A stretch of DNA of 64,000 nt from Plasmopara viticola (GCA_001695595.3 MBPM02000051.1:496001-560000); one strand, 5' to 3'; shown: positions 20,666 to 32,434, numbered from the stretch's first letter. Notes: generated by a model from the sequence alone, not told the origin. Program-made: numbers and translations.

Positions 20666-20967
20666 CATTGTACTTATTGCTGCTACTTTTGAAGCGGATA
20701 TTCATACTACCAACTCATGCGCTCTTTTTTAGAGAGCTTGGTCTGCTTGGATCTATAGTTTTTACTCATGACTTCGGTATCTTTTTGTAAAATGTTTGCA
20801 TTCGCGCTAGATGCTTAACGAGGTGCCAGATTTGAGCGCATACGTTGCAAGTGCTTGTGATGAGATAAGATTGACAGAAAAGAGCTTTTCTTTGTCCAAA
20901 TAGACTTTGCGTGTGTGTGATGGTTGAACGTGTTTTTATAAATCTAAAAGTTTTTTTCTGTCAGCCT

Positions 20968-21038
20968 TCCCATATAGTCTAGAAGGTTAGGATAGCTGGC
21001 CCACCCAGTAGACCCGGGTTCGAGTCCCGGTGTGGGAA
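20968..21038 (+). pseudogene. tRNA-Glu-like, 5-nt anticodon loop
   Basis: Short loop; A box ends TAGAAGG, weakening the invariant GG. B-type flank. Confidence 0.87.
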
Positions 21039-21358
21039 CATTGTACTTATTGCTGCTTAGTTTCGAAGCGGATATTTATACTACCAACTCATGCGCTCTT
21101 TTTTAGGGAGCTTGGTCTTCGTGGGAGCTTGGTTTGCGTGGATCTATAGTTTTTACTCATGACTTCGGTATCTTTTTGTAAAATGTTTGCATTCGCGCTA
21201 GATGCTTAACGAGGTGCCAGATTTGAGCGCATACGTTGCAAGTGCTTGTGATGAGATAAGATTGACAGAAAAGAGCTTTTCTTTGTCCAAATAGACTTTG
21301 CGTGTGTGTGATGGTTGAACGTGTTTTTATAAATCTAAAAGTTTTTTTCTGTCAGCCT

Positions 21359-21429
21359 TCCCATATAGTCTAGAAGGTTAGGATAGCTGGCCCACCCAGT
21401 AGACCCGGGTTCGAGTCCCGGTGTGGGAA
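21359..21429 (+). pseudogene. tRNA-Glu-like, 5-nt anticodon loop
   Basis: Shares TAGAAGG with the preceding copy, so the two are tandem duplicates. Confidence 0.87.
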
Positions 21430-21750
21430 CATTGTACTTATTGCTGCTTAGTTTCGAAGCGGATATTTATACTACCAACTCATGCGCTCTTTTTTTAGGG
21501 AGCTTGGTCTGCGTGGGAGCTTGGTCTGCTTGGATCTATAGTTGTTACTCACGACTTCGGTATCTTTTTGTAAAATGTTTGCATTCGCGCTAGATGCTTA
21601 AAGAGGTGCCAGTTACGACCGCGTACGTTGCAAGTGCTTGTGATGAGATAAGATTGACAGAAAGAAGCTTTTCTTTGTCCAAATAGACTTTCCGTGTGTG
21701 CGATGGTTGTACGTGTTTATATCAATCTAAAAGTTTTTTCCTGTCAGCCT

Positions 21751-21821
21751 TCCCATATAGTCTAGGCGGTTAGGATAGCTGGCCCACCCAGTAGACCCGG
21801 GTTCGAGTCCCGGTGTGGGAA
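21751..21821 (+). pseudogene. tRNA-Glu-like, 5-nt anticodon loop
   Basis: Standard short-loop form; 3' flank ACATTATAC. Confidence 0.88.
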
Positions 21822-22123
21822 CATTATACTTATTGCTGCTACTTTTGAAGCGGATATTCATACTACCAACTCATGCGCTCTTTTTTAGAGAGCTTGGTCT
21901 GCTTGGATCTATAGTTTTTACTCATGACTTCGGTATCTTTTTGTAAAATGTTTGCATTCGCGCTAGATGCTTAACGAGGTGCCAGATTTGAGCGCATACG
22001 TTGCAAGTGCTTGTGATGAGATAAGATTGACAGAAAAGAGCTTTTCTTTGTCCAAATAGACTTTGCGTGTGTGTGATGGTTGAACGTGTTTTTATAAATC
22101 TAAAAGTTTTTTTCTGTCAGCCT

Positions 22124-22194
22124 TCCCATATAGTCTAGGAGGTTAGGATAGCTGGCCCACCCAGTAGACCCGGGTTCGAGTCCCGGTGTGGGAA
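22124..22194 (+). pseudogene. tRNA-Glu-like, 5-nt anticodon loop
   Basis: Short loop, AGGAGG D loop, B-type flank. Confidence 0.88.
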
Positions 22195-22514
22195 CATTGT
22201 ACTTATTGCTGCTTAGTTTCGAAGCGGATATTTATACTACCAGCTCATGCGCTCTTTTTTAGGGAGCTTGGTCTGCGTGGGAGCTTGGTCTGCTTGGATC
22301 TATAGTTGTTACTCACGACTTCGGTATCTTTTTGTAAAATGTTTACATTCGCGGTAGATGCTTAAAGAGGTGCCAGATACGACCGCATACGTTGCAAGTG
22401 CTTGTGATGAGATAAGATTGACAGAAAGGAGCTTTTCTTTGTCCAAATAGACTTTGCGTGTGTGCGATGGTTGTACGTGTTTATATCAATCTAAAAGTTT
22501 TTTCCTGTCAGCCT

Positions 22515-22585
22515 TCCCATATAGTCTAGGCGGTTAGGATAGCTGGCCCACCCAGTAGACCCGGGTTCGAGTCCCGGTGTGGGAA
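22515..22585 (+). pseudogene. tRNA-Glu-like, 5-nt anticodon loop
   Basis: Standard short-loop form; flank TATATCAA. Confidence 0.88.
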
Positions 22586-22887
22586 CATTATACTTATTGC
22601 TGCTACTTTTGAAGCGGATATTCATACTACCAACTCATGCGCTCTTTTTTAGAGAGCTTGGTCTGCTTGGATCTATAGTTTATACTCATGACTTCGGTAT
22701 CTTTTTGTAAAATGTTTGCATTCGCGCTAGATGCTTAACGAGGTGCCAGATTTGAGCGCATACGTTGCAAGTGCTTGTGATGAGATAAGATTGACAGAAA
22801 AGAGCTTTTCTTTGTCCAAATAGACTTTGCGTGTGTGTGATGGTTGAACGTGTTTTTATAAATCTGAAAGTTTTTTTCTGTCAGCCT

Positions 22888-22958
22888 TCCCATATAGTCT
22901 AGGAGGTTAGGATAGCTGGCCCACCCAGTAGACCCGGGTTCGAGTCCCGGTGTGGGAA
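22888..22958 (+). pseudogene. tRNA-Glu-like, 5-nt anticodon loop
   Basis: Short loop, AGGAGG; opens the third five-gene block. Confidence 0.88.
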
Positions 22959-23278
22959 CATTGTACTTATTGCTGCTTAGTTTCGAAGCGGATATTTATA
23001 CTACCAACTCATGCGCTCTTTTTTAGGGAGCTTGGTCTGCGTGGGAGCTTGGTCTGCTTGGATCTATAGTTGTTACTCACGACTTCGGTATCTTTTTGTA
23101 AAATGTTTACATTCGCGGTAGATGCTTAAAGAGGTGCCAGATACGACCGCATACGTTGCAAGTGCTTGTGATGAGATAAGATTGACAGAAAGGAGCTTTT
23201 CTTTGTCCAAATAGACTTTGCGTGTGTGCGATGGTTGTACGTGTTTATATCAATCTAAAAGCTTTTTCCTGTCAGCCT

Positions 23279-23351
23279 TCCCATATAGTCTACGCGGTTA
23301 GGATAGCTGACTCTCACCCAGCAGACCCGGGTTCGAGTCCCGGTGTGGGAA
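23279..23351 (+). tRNA. tRNA-Glu(CUC), stem mismatch
   Basis: GCTGA stem variant, same as 18802. Confidence 0.8.
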
Positions 23352-23654
23352 CATTGTACTAATTGCTGCTTAGTTTCGAAGCAAATATTTATACTACCAA
23401 CTCATGCGCTCTTTTTTAGGGAGCTTGGTCTGCGTGGATCTATAGTTGTTACTCACGATTTCGGTATCTTTTTGTAAAATGTTTGCATTCGCGCTAGATG
23501 CTTAAAGAGGTGCCAGATACGACCGCATACGTTGCAAGTGCTTGTGATGAGATAAGATTGATCGAAAGAAGCTTTTCTTTGTTGAAAAAGACTTTGCGTG
23601 TGTGCGATGGTTGTACGTGTTTATATAAATCTGAAAGATTTTTCCTGTCAGCCT

Positions 23655-23698
23655 TCCCATATAGTCTAGGCGGTTAGGATAGCTGGCTCTCACCCAGC
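23655..23698 (+). pseudogene. Truncated tRNA-Glu 5' half
   Basis: Fourth half-gene copy. Confidence 0.9.
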
Positions 23699-23912
23699 TA
23701 TAGTTTTAAGTCACGACTTCGGTATCTTTTTGTAAAATGTTTGCATTCGCGCTAGATGCTTTAAGAGGTGCCAGATTCGAGCGCATACGTTGCAAGTGCT
23801 TGTGATGAGATAAGATTGACAGAGAGGAGCTTTTCTTTGTCCAAATAGACTTTGCGTGTGTGCGATGGCTGTACGTGTTTATATAAATCTAAAAGTTGTT
23901 TCCTGTTAGCAT

Positions 23913-23985
23913 TCCCATATTGTCTAGGCGGTTAGGATAGCAGGCTCTCACCCAGCAGACCCGGGTTCGAGTCCCGGTGTGGGAA
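23913..23985 (+). tRNA. tRNA-Glu(CUC), stem mismatch
   Basis: A9-to-T variant with anticodon stem GCAGG/CCAGC, adding an A-A mismatch in the middle of the stem. Confidence 0.78.
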
Positions 23986-24287
23986 CTTGTACTTATTGCT
24001 GCTTACTTTCGAAGCGGATATTTATACTACCAACTCATGCGCTCTTTTTTAGGGAACTTGGTTTGCGTGGATCTATAGTTTTTAGTCACGACTTCGGAAT
24101 CTTTTTGTAAAATGTTTGCATTCGCGCTAGATGCTTAAAGAGGTGCCAGATTCGAGCGCATACGTTGCAAGTGCTTGTGATGAGATAAGATTGACAGAAA
24201 GGAGCTTTTCTTTGTCCAAATAGACTTTGCGTGTGTGCGATGGTTGTACGTGTTTATATAAATCTGAAAGATTTTTCCTGTCAGCCT

Positions 24288-24331
24288 TCCCATATAGTCT
24301 AGGCGGTTAGGATAGCTGGCTCTCACCCAGC
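24288..24331 (+). pseudogene. Truncated tRNA-Glu 5' half
   Basis: Fifth copy, placed where other blocks have the TTCTATA gene; its own spacer TATAGTTTTAAGTC follows. Confidence 0.9.
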
Positions 24332-24545
24332 TATAGTTTTAAGTCACGACTTCGGTATCTTTTTGTAAAATGTTTGCATTCGCGCTAGATGCTTTAAGAG
24401 GTGCCAGATTCGAGCGCATACGTTGCAAGTGCTTGTGATGAGATAAGATTGACAGAAAAGAGCTTTTCTTTGTCCAAATAGACTTTGCGTGTGTGTGATG
24501 GTTGAACGTGTTTTTATAAATCTAAAAGTTTTTTTCTGTCAGCCT

Positions 24546-24616
24546 TCCCATATAGTCTAGGAGGTTAGGATAGCTGGCCCACCCAGTAGACCCGGGTTCG
24601 AGTCCCGGTGTGGGAA
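24546..24616 (+). pseudogene. tRNA-Glu-like, 5-nt anticodon loop
   Basis: Short loop, AGGAGG, B-type flank, 258 nt after the half gene. Confidence 0.88.
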
Positions 24617-24936
24617 CATTGTACTTATTGCTGCTTAGTTTCGAAGCGGATATTTATACTACCAGCTCATGCGCTCTTTTTTAGGGAGCTTGGTCTGCGT
24701 GGGAGCTTGGTCTGCTTGGATCTATAGTTGTTACTCACGACTTCGGTATCTTTTTGTAAAATGTTTACATTCGCGGTAGATGCTTAAAGAGGTGCCAGAT
24801 ACGACCGCATACGTTGCAAGTGCTTGTGATGAGATAAGATTGACAGAAAGGAGCTTTTCTTTGTCCAAATAGACTTTGCGTGTGTGCGATGGTTGTACGT
24901 GTTTATATCAATCTAAAAGTTTTTTCCTGTCAGCCT

Positions 24937-25007
24937 TCCCATATAGTCTAGGCGGTTAGGATAGCTGGCCAACCCAGTAGACCCGGGTTCGAGTCCCGGT
25001 GTGGGAA
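24937..25007 (+). pseudogene. tRNA-Glu-like, 5-nt anticodon loop
   Basis: Loop CCAAC rather than CCCAC. Confidence 0.86.
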
Positions 25008-25309
25008 CATTATACTTATTGCTGCTACTTTTGAAGCGGATATTCATACTACCAACTCATGCGCTCTTTTTTAGAGAGCTTGGTCTGCTTGGATCTATAG
25101 TTTTTACTCATGACTTCGGTATCTTTTTGTAAAATGTTTGCATTCGCGCTAGATGCTTAACGAGGTGCCAGATTTGAGCGCATACGTTGCAAGTGCTTGT
25201 GATGAGATAAGATTGACAGAAAAGAGCTTTTCTTTGTCCAAATAGACTTTGCGTGTGTGTGATGGTTGAACGTGTTTTTATAAATCTAAAAGTTTTTTTC
25301 TGTCAGCCT

Positions 25310-25380
25310 TCCCATATAGTCTAGGAGGTTAGGATAGCTGGCCCACCCAGTAGACCCGGGTTCGAGTCCCGGTGTGGGAA
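25310..25380 (+). pseudogene. tRNA-Glu-like, 5-nt anticodon loop
   Basis: Short loop, AGGAGG; opens the fourth five-gene block. Confidence 0.88.
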
Positions 25381-25700
25381 CATTGTACTTATTGATGCTT
25401 AGTTTCGAAGCGGATATTTATACTACCAACTCATGCGCTCTTTTTTAGGGAGCTTGGTCTGCGTGGGAGCTTGGTCTGCTTGGATCTATAGTTGTTACTC
25501 ACGACTTCGGTATCTTTTTGTAAAATGTTTACATTCGCGGTAGATGCTTAAAGAGGTGCCAGATACGACCGCATACGTTGCAAGTGCTTGTGATGAGATA
25601 AGATTGACAGAAAGGAGCTTTTCTTTGTCCAAATAGACTTTGCGTGTGTGCGATGGTTGTACGTGTTTATATCAATCTAAAAGCTTTTTCCTGTCAGCCT

Positions 25701-25773
25701 TCCCATATAGTCTACGCGGTTAGGATAGCTGACTCTCACCCAGCAGACCCGGGTTCGAGTCCCGGTGTGGGAA
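25701..25773 (+). tRNA. tRNA-Glu(CUC), stem mismatch
   Basis: GCTGA stem variant. Confidence 0.8.
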
Positions 25774-26076
25774 CATTGTACTAATTGCTGCTTAGTTTCG
25801 AAGCAAATATTTATACTACCAACTCATGCGCTCTTTTTTAGGGAGCTTGGTCTGCGTGGATCTATAGTTGTTACTCACGATTTCGGTATCTTTTTGTAAA
25901 ATGTTTGCATTCGCACTAGATGCTTAAAGAGGTGCCAGATACGACCGCGTACGTTGCAAAGGCTTGTGATGAGATAAGATTGATCGAAAGAAGCTTTTCT
26001 TTGTTGAAAAAGACTTTGCGTGTGTGCGATGGTTGTACGTGTTTATATAAATCTGAAAGATTTTTCCTGTCAGCCT

Positions 26077-26120
26077 TCCCATATAGTCTAGGCGGTTAGG
26101 ATAGCTGGCTCTCACCCAGC
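26077..26120 (+). pseudogene. Truncated tRNA-Glu 5' half
   Basis: Sixth and last half-gene copy; upstream spacer differs slightly (GCAAAGGCTTGTG). Confidence 0.9.
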
Positions 26121-26334
26121 TATAGTTTTAAGTCACGACTTCGGTATCTTTTTGTAAAATGTTTGCATTCGCGCTAGATGCTTTAAGAGGTGCCAGATTC
26201 GAGCGCATACGTTGCAAGTGCTTGTGATGAGATAAGATTGACAGAAAGGAGCTTTTCTTTGTCCAAATAGACTTTGCGTGTGTGCGATGGCTGTACGTGT
26301 TTATATAAATCTAAAAGTTGTTTCCTGTTAGCAT

Positions 26335-26407
26335 TCCCATATTGTCTAGGCGGTTAGGATAGCTGGCTCTCACCCAGCAGACCCGGGTTCGAGTCCCGGT
26401 GTGGGAA
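26335..26407 (+). tRNA. tRNA-Glu(CUC)
   Basis: A9-to-T variant, flank GCATTCCC. Last CUC copy before a 38-locus run of short-loop copies. Confidence 0.87.
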
Positions 26408-26709
26408 CTTGTACTTATTGCTGCTTACTTTCGAAGCGGATATTTATACTACCAACTCATGCGCTCTTTTTTAGGGAACTTGGTTTGCGTGGATCTATAG
26501 TTTTTAGTCACGACTTCGAAATCTTTTTGTAAAATGTTTGCATTCGCGCTAGATGCTTAAAGAGGTGCCAGATTCGAGCGCATACGTTGCAAGTGCTTGT
26601 GATGAGATAAGAATGACCGAAAGAAGCTTTTCTTTGTCCAAAAAGACGTTGCGTGTGTGCAATGGTTGTACGTGTTTATATAAATCTAAAAGTTTTTTTC
26701 TGTCAGCCT

Positions 26710-26780
26710 TTCTATATAGTCTAGGCGCTTAGGGTAGCTGGCCCACCCAGTAGACCCGGGTTCGAGTCCCGGTGTGGGAA
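26710..26780 (+). pseudogene. tRNA-Glu-like, 5-nt anticodon loop
   Basis: Short loop with TTCTATA acceptor; begins the uninterrupted short-loop run. Confidence 0.86.
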
Positions 26781-27081
26781 CATTATACTTATTGCTGCTA
26801 CTTTTGAAGCGGATATTCATACTACCAACTCATGCGCTCTTTTTTAGAGAGCTTGGTCCGCTTGGATCTATAGTTTTTACTCATGACTTCGGTATCTTTT
26901 TGTAAAATGTTTGCATTCGCGCTAGATGCTTAACGAGGTGCCAGATTTGAGCGCATACGTTGCAAGTGCTTGTGATGAGATAAGATTGACAGAAAAGAGC
27001 TTTTCTTTGTCCAAATAGACTTTGCGTGTGTGTGATGGTTGAACGTGTTTTTATAAATCTAAAAGTTTTTTCTGTCAGCCT

Positions 27082-27152
27082 TCCCATATAGTCTAGGAGG
27101 TTAGGATAGCTGGCCCACCCAGTAGACCCGGGTTCGAGTCCCGGTGTGGGAA
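27082..27152 (+). pseudogene. tRNA-Glu-like, 5-nt anticodon loop
   Basis: AGGAGG D loop, B-type flank. Confidence 0.88.
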
Positions 27153-27472
27153 CATTGTACTTATTGCTGCTTAGTTTCGAAGCGGATATTTATACTACCA
27201 ACTCATGCGCTCTTTTTTAGGGAGCTTGGTCTTCGTGGGAGCTTGGTTTGCGTGGATCTATAGTTTTTACTCATGACTTCGGTATCTTTTTGTAAAATGT
27301 TTGCATTCGCGCTAGATGCTTAACGAGGTGCCAGATTTGAGCGCATACGTTGCAAGTGCTTGTGATGAGATAAGATTGACAGAAAAGAGCTTTTCTTTGT
27401 CCAAATAGACTTTGCGTGTGTGTGATGGTTGAACGTGTTTTTATAAATCTAAAAGTTTTTTTCTGTCAGCCT

Positions 27473-27543
27473 TCCCATATAGTCTAGGAGGTTAGGATAG
27501 CTGGCCCACCCAGTAGACCCGGGTTCGAGTCCCGGTGTGGGAA
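27473..27543 (+). pseudogene. tRNA-Glu-like, 5-nt anticodon loop
   Basis: AGGAGG D loop, B-type flank. Confidence 0.88.
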
Positions 27544-27844
27544 CATTATACTTATTGCTGCTACTTTTGAAGCGGATATTCATATTACCAACTCATGCGC
27601 TCTTTTTTAGAGAGCTTGGTCTGCTTGGATCTATAGTTTTTACTCACGACTTCGGTATCTTTTTGTAAAATGTTTGCATTCGCGCTAGATGCTTAACGAG
27701 GTGCCAGATTTGAGCGCATACGTTGCAAGTGCTTGTGATGAGATAAGATTGACAGAAAAGAGCTTTTCTTTGTCCAAATAGACTTTGCGTGTGTGTGATG
27801 ATTGAACGTGTTTTTATAAATCTAAAAGTTTTTTCTGTCAGCCT

Positions 27845-27915
27845 TCCCATATAGTCTAGGCGATTAGGATAGCTGGCCCACCCAGTAGACCCGGGTTCGA
27901 GTCCCGGTGTGGGAA
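27845..27915 (+). pseudogene. tRNA-Glu-like, 5-nt anticodon loop
   Basis: D loop GCGATTAGG, B-type flank. Confidence 0.88.
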
Positions 27916-28235
27916 CATTGTACTTATTGCTGCTTAGTTTCGAAGCGGATATTTATACTACCAACTCATGCGCTCTTTTTTAGGGAGCTTGGTCTGCGTG
28001 GGAGCTTGGTCTGCTTGGATCTATAGTTGTTACTCACGACTTCGGTATCTTTTTGTAAAATGTTTGCATTCGCGCTAGATGCTTAAAGAGGTGCCAGATA
28101 CGACCGCATACGTTGCAAGTGCTTGTGATGAGATAAGATTGACAGAAAGGAGCTTTTCTTTGTCCAAATAGACTTTGCGTGTGTGCGATGGTTGTACGTG
28201 TTTATATCAATCTAAAAGTTTTTTCCTGTCAGCCT

Positions 28236-28306
28236 TCCCATATAGTCTAGGCGGTTAGGATAGCTGGCCCACCCAGTAGACCCGGGTTCGAGTCCCGGTG
28301 TGGGAA
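28236..28306 (+). pseudogene. tRNA-Glu-like, 5-nt anticodon loop
   Basis: Standard short-loop form, A-type flank (TATATCAA). Confidence 0.88.
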
Positions 28307-28608
28307 CATTGTACTTATTGCTGCTACGTTTGAAGCGGATATTCATACTACCAACTCATGCGCTCTTTTTTAGAGAGCTTGGTCTGCTTGGATCTATAGT
28401 TTTTACTCACGACTTCGGTATCTTTTTGTAAAATGTTTGCATTCGCGCTAGATGCTTAACGAGGTGCCAGATTCGAGTGCATACGTTGCAAGTGCTTGTG
28501 ATGAGATAAGATTGACAGAAAAGAGCTTTTCTTTGTCCAAATAGACTTTGCGTGTGTGAAATGGTTGAACGTGTTTTTATAAATCTAAAAGTTTTTTTCT
28601 GTCAGCCT

Positions 28609-28679
28609 TTCCATATAGTCTAGGCGGTTAGGATAGCTGGCCCACCCAGTAGACCCGGGTTCGAGTCCCGGTGTGGGAA
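28609..28679 (+). pseudogene. tRNA-Glu-like, 5-nt anticodon loop
   Basis: Acceptor TTCCATA (U2-G71), B flank. Confidence 0.87.
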
Positions 28680-28999
28680 CATTGTACTTATTGCTGCTTA
28701 GTTTCGAAGCGGATATTTATACTACCAACTCATGCGCTCTTTTTTAGGGAGCTTGGTCTGCGTGGGAGCTTGGTCTGCTTGGATCTATAGTTGTTACTCA
28801 CGACTTCGGTATCTTTTTGTAAAATGTTTGCATTCGCGCTAGATGCTTAAAGAGGTGCCAGATACGACCGCATACGTTGCAAGTGCTTGTGATGAGATAA
28901 GATTGACAGAAAGGAGCTTTTCTTTGTCCAAATAGACTTTGCGTGTGTGCGATGGTTGTACGTGTTTATATAAATCTAAAAGTATTTTCCTGTCAGCCT

Positions 29000-29072
29000 T
29001 CCCATATATAGTCTAGGCGGTTAGGATAGCTGGCCCACCCAGTAGACCCGGGTTCGAGTCCCGGTGTGGGAA
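29000..29072 (+). pseudogene. tRNA-Glu-like, 5-nt loop plus TA insertion
   Basis: CCCATATATAGTC: two extra bases between acceptor and D stems, so length is 73 despite the short loop. A flank. Confidence 0.87.
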
Positions 29073-29374
29073 CATTGTACTTATTTCTGCTACTTTTGAA
29101 GCGGATATTCATACTACCAACTCATGCGCTCTTTTTTAGAGAGCTTGGTCTGCTTGGATCTATAGTTTTTACTCACGACTTCGGTATCTTTTTGTAAAAT
29201 GTTTGCATTCGCGCTAGATGCTTAACGAGGTGCCAGATTTGAGCGCATACGTTGCAAGTGCTTGTGATGAGATAAGATTGACAGAAAGGAGCTTTTCTTT
29301 GTCCAAATAGACTTTGCGTGTGTGTGATGGTTGAACGTGTTTTTATAAATCTAAAAGTTTTTTTCTGTCAGCCT

Positions 29375-29445
29375 TCCCATATAGTCTAGGCGATTAGGAT
29401 AGCTGGCCCACCCAGTAGACCCGGGTTCGAGTCCCGGTGTGGGAA
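29375..29445 (+). pseudogene. tRNA-Glu-like, 5-nt anticodon loop
   Basis: GCGATTAGG D loop, B flank. Confidence 0.88.
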
Positions 29446-29765
29446 CATTGTACTTATTGCTGCTTAGTTTCGAAGCGGATATTTATACTACCAACTCATG
29501 CGCTCTTTTTTAGGGAGCTTGGTCTGCGTGGGAGCTTGGTCTGCTTGGATCTATAGTTGTTACTCACGACTTCGGTATCTTTTTGTAAAATGTTTGCATT
29601 CGCGCTAGATGCTTAACGAGGTGCCAGATTCGAGTGCATACGTTGCAAGTGCTTGTGATGAGATAAGATTGACAGAAAGGAGCTTTTCTTTGTCCAAATA
29701 GACTTTGCGTGTGTGTGATGGTTGAACGTGTTTTTATAAATCTAAAAGTTTTTTTCTGTCAGCCT

Positions 29766-29836
29766 TCCCATATAGTCTAGGCGATTAGGATAGCTGGCCC
29801 ACCCAGTAGACCCGGGTTCGAGTCCCGGTGTGGGAA
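29766..29836 (+). pseudogene. tRNA-Glu-like, 5-nt anticodon loop
   Basis: GCGATTAGG; A-type trailer precedes a B-type 5' flank, a mosaic unit. Confidence 0.88.
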
Positions 29837-30137
29837 CATTGTACTTATTGCTGCTACTTTTGAAGCGGATATTCATACTACCAACTCATGCGCTCTTTTT
29901 TAGAGAGCTTGGTCTGCTTGGATCTATAGTTTTTACTCATGACTTCGGTATCTTTTTGTAAAATGTTTGCATTCGCGCTAGATGCTTAACGAGGTGCCAG
30001 ATTTGAGCGCATACGTTGCAAGTGCTTGTGATGAGATAAGATTGACAGAAAGAGCTTTTCTTTGTCCAAATAGACTTTGCGTGTGTGTGATGATTGAACG
30101 TGTTTTTATAAATCTAAAAGTTTTTTTCTGTCAGCCT

Positions 30138-30208
30138 TCCCATATAGTCTAGGCGGTTAGGATAGCTGGCCCACCCAGTAGACCCGGGTTCGAGTCCCGG
30201 TGTGGGAA
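30138..30208 (+). pseudogene. tRNA-Glu-like, 5-nt anticodon loop
   Basis: Standard short-loop form, B flank. Confidence 0.88.
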
Positions 30209-30527
30209 CATTGTACTTATTGCTGCTTAGTTTCGAAGCGGATATTTATACTACCAACTCATGCGCTCTTTTTTAGGGAGCTTGGTCTGCGTGGGAGCTT
30301 GGTCTGCTTGGATCTATAGTTGTTACTCACGACTTCGGTATCTTTTTGTAAAATGTTTGCATTCGCGCTAGATGCTTAAAGAGGTGCCAGATACGACCGC
30401 ATACGTTGCAAGTGCTTGTGATGAGATAAGATTGACAGAAAGAGCTTTTCTTTGTCCAAATAGACTTTGCGTGTGTGCGATGGTTGTACGTGTTTATATC
30501 AATCTAAAAGTTTTTTCCTGTCAGCCT

Positions 30528-30598
30528 TCCCATATAGTCTAGGCGGTTAGGATAGCTGGCCCACCCAGTAGACCCGGGTTCGAGTCCCGGTGTGGGAA
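30528..30598 (+). pseudogene. tRNA-Glu-like, 5-nt anticodon loop
   Basis: Standard short-loop form, A flank (TATATCAA). Confidence 0.88.
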
Positions 30599-30897
30599 CA
30601 TTGTACTTATTGCTGCTACGTTTGAAGCGGATATTCATACTACCAACTCATGCGCTCTTTTTTAGAGAGCTTGGTCTGCTTGGATCTATAGTTTTTACTC
30701 ACGACTTCGGTATCTTTTTGTAAAATGTTTGCATTCGCGCTAGATGCTTAACGAGGTGCCAGATTCGAGTGCATACGTTGCAAGTGCTTGTGATGAGATA
30801 AGATTGACAGAAAGAGCTTTTCTTTGTCCAAATAGACTTTGCGTGTGTGATGGTTGAACGTGTTTTTATAAATCTAAAAGTTTTTTTCTGTCAGCCT

Positions 30898-30968
30898 TTC
30901 CATATAGTCTAGGCGGTTAGGATAGCTGGCCCACCCAGTAGACCCGGGTTCGAGTCCCGGTGTGGGAA
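30898..30968 (+). pseudogene. tRNA-Glu-like, 5-nt anticodon loop
   Basis: Acceptor TTCCATA, B flank. Confidence 0.87.
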
Positions 30969-31286
30969 CATTGTACTTATTGCTGCTTAGTTTCGAAGCG
31001 GATATTTATACTACCAACTCATGCGCTCTTTTTTAGGGAGCTTGGTCTGCGTGGGAGCTTGGTCTGCTTGGATCTATAGTTGTTACTCACGACTTCGGTA
31101 TCTTTTTGTAAAATGTTTGCATTCGCGCTAGATGCTTAAAGAGGTGCCAGATACGACGCATACGTTGCAAGTGCTTGTGATGAGATAAGATTGACAGAAA
31201 GGAGCTTTTCTTTGTCCAAATAGACTTTGCGTGTGTGCGATGGTTGTACGTGTTTATATAAATCTAAAAGTTTTTCCTGTCAGCCT

Positions 31287-31357
31287 TCCCATATAGTCTA
31301 GGCGGTTAGGATAGCTGGCCCACCCAGTAGACCCGGGTTCGAGTCCCGGTGTGGGAA
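31287..31357 (+). pseudogene. tRNA-Glu-like, 5-nt anticodon loop
   Basis: Standard short-loop form, A flank. Confidence 0.88.
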
Positions 31358-31658
31358 CATTGTACTTATTGCTGCTACTTTGAAGCGGATATTCATACTA
31401 CCAACTCATGCGCTCTTTTTTAGAGAGCTTGGTCTGCTTGGATCTATAGTTTTTACTCACGACTTCGGTATCTTTTTGTAAAATGTTTGCATTCGCGCTA
31501 GATGCTTAACGAGGTGCCAGATTTGAGCGCATACGTTGCAAGTGCTTGTGATGAGATAAGATTGACAGAAAGGAGCTTTTCTTTGTCCAAATAGACTTTG
31601 CGTGTGTGTGATGGTTGAACGTGTTTTTATAAATCTAAAAGTTTTTTTCTGTCAGCCT

Positions 31659-31729
31659 TCCCATATAGTCTAGGCGGTTAGGATAGCTGGCCCACCCAGT
31701 AGACCCGGGTTCGAGTCCCGGTGTGGGAA
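31659..31729 (+). pseudogene. tRNA-Glu-like, 5-nt anticodon loop
   Basis: Standard short-loop form, B flank. Confidence 0.88.
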
Positions 31730-32046
31730 CATTGTACTTATTGCTGCTTAGTTTCGAAGCGGATATTTATACTACCAACTCATGCGCTCTTTTTTAGGGA
31801 GCTTGGTCTGCGTGGGAGCTTGGTCTGCTTGGATCTATAGTTGTTACTCACGACTTCGGTATCTTTTTGTAAAATGTTTGCATTCGCGCTAGATGCTTAA
31901 CGATGTGCCAGATTCGAGCGCATACGTTGCAAGTGCTTGTGATGAGATAAGATTGACAGAAAGAGCTTTTCTTTGTCCAAATAGACTTTGCGTGTGTGTG
32001 ATGGTTGAACGTGTTTTATAAATCTAAAAGTTTTTTCTGTCAGCCT

Positions 32047-32117
32047 TCCCATATAGTCTAGGCGGTTAGGATAGCTGGCCCACCCAGTAGACCCGGGTTC
32101 GAGTCCCGGTGTGGGAA
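32047..32117 (+). pseudogene. tRNA-Glu-like, 5-nt anticodon loop
   Basis: B-type flank one T shorter (GTTTTATAAA); phase slip in the dimer. Confidence 0.88.
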
Positions 32118-32434
32118 CATTGTACTTATTGCTGCTTAGTTTCGAAGCGGATATTTATACTACCAACTCATGCGCTCTTTTTTAGGGAGCTTGGTCTGCG
32201 TGGGAGCTTGGTCTGCTTGGATCTATAGTTTTACTCACGACTTCGGTATCTTTTTGTAAAATGTTTGCATTCGCGCTAGATGCTTAAAGAGGTGCCAGAT
32301 ACGACGCATACGTTGCAAGTGCTTGTGATGAGATAAGATTGACAGAAAGGAGCTTTTCTTTGTCCAAATAGACTTTGCGTGTGTGCGATGGTTGTACGTG
32401 TTTATATAATCTAAAAGTTTTTTCCTGTCAGCCT

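Larger units (their letters stand above)
22888..24331 (+). repeat. Five-gene higher-order block, copy 3
   Basis: Offset 4477 from copy 2. Its fifth position is replaced by a second truncated half gene (24288), a sign of recombination between block members. Confidence 0.88.
25310..26780 (+). repeat. Five-gene higher-order block, copy 4
   Basis: Offset 2422 from copy 3, same order and spacings as copy 1, ending in a short-loop TTCTATA gene. Confidence 0.9.
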
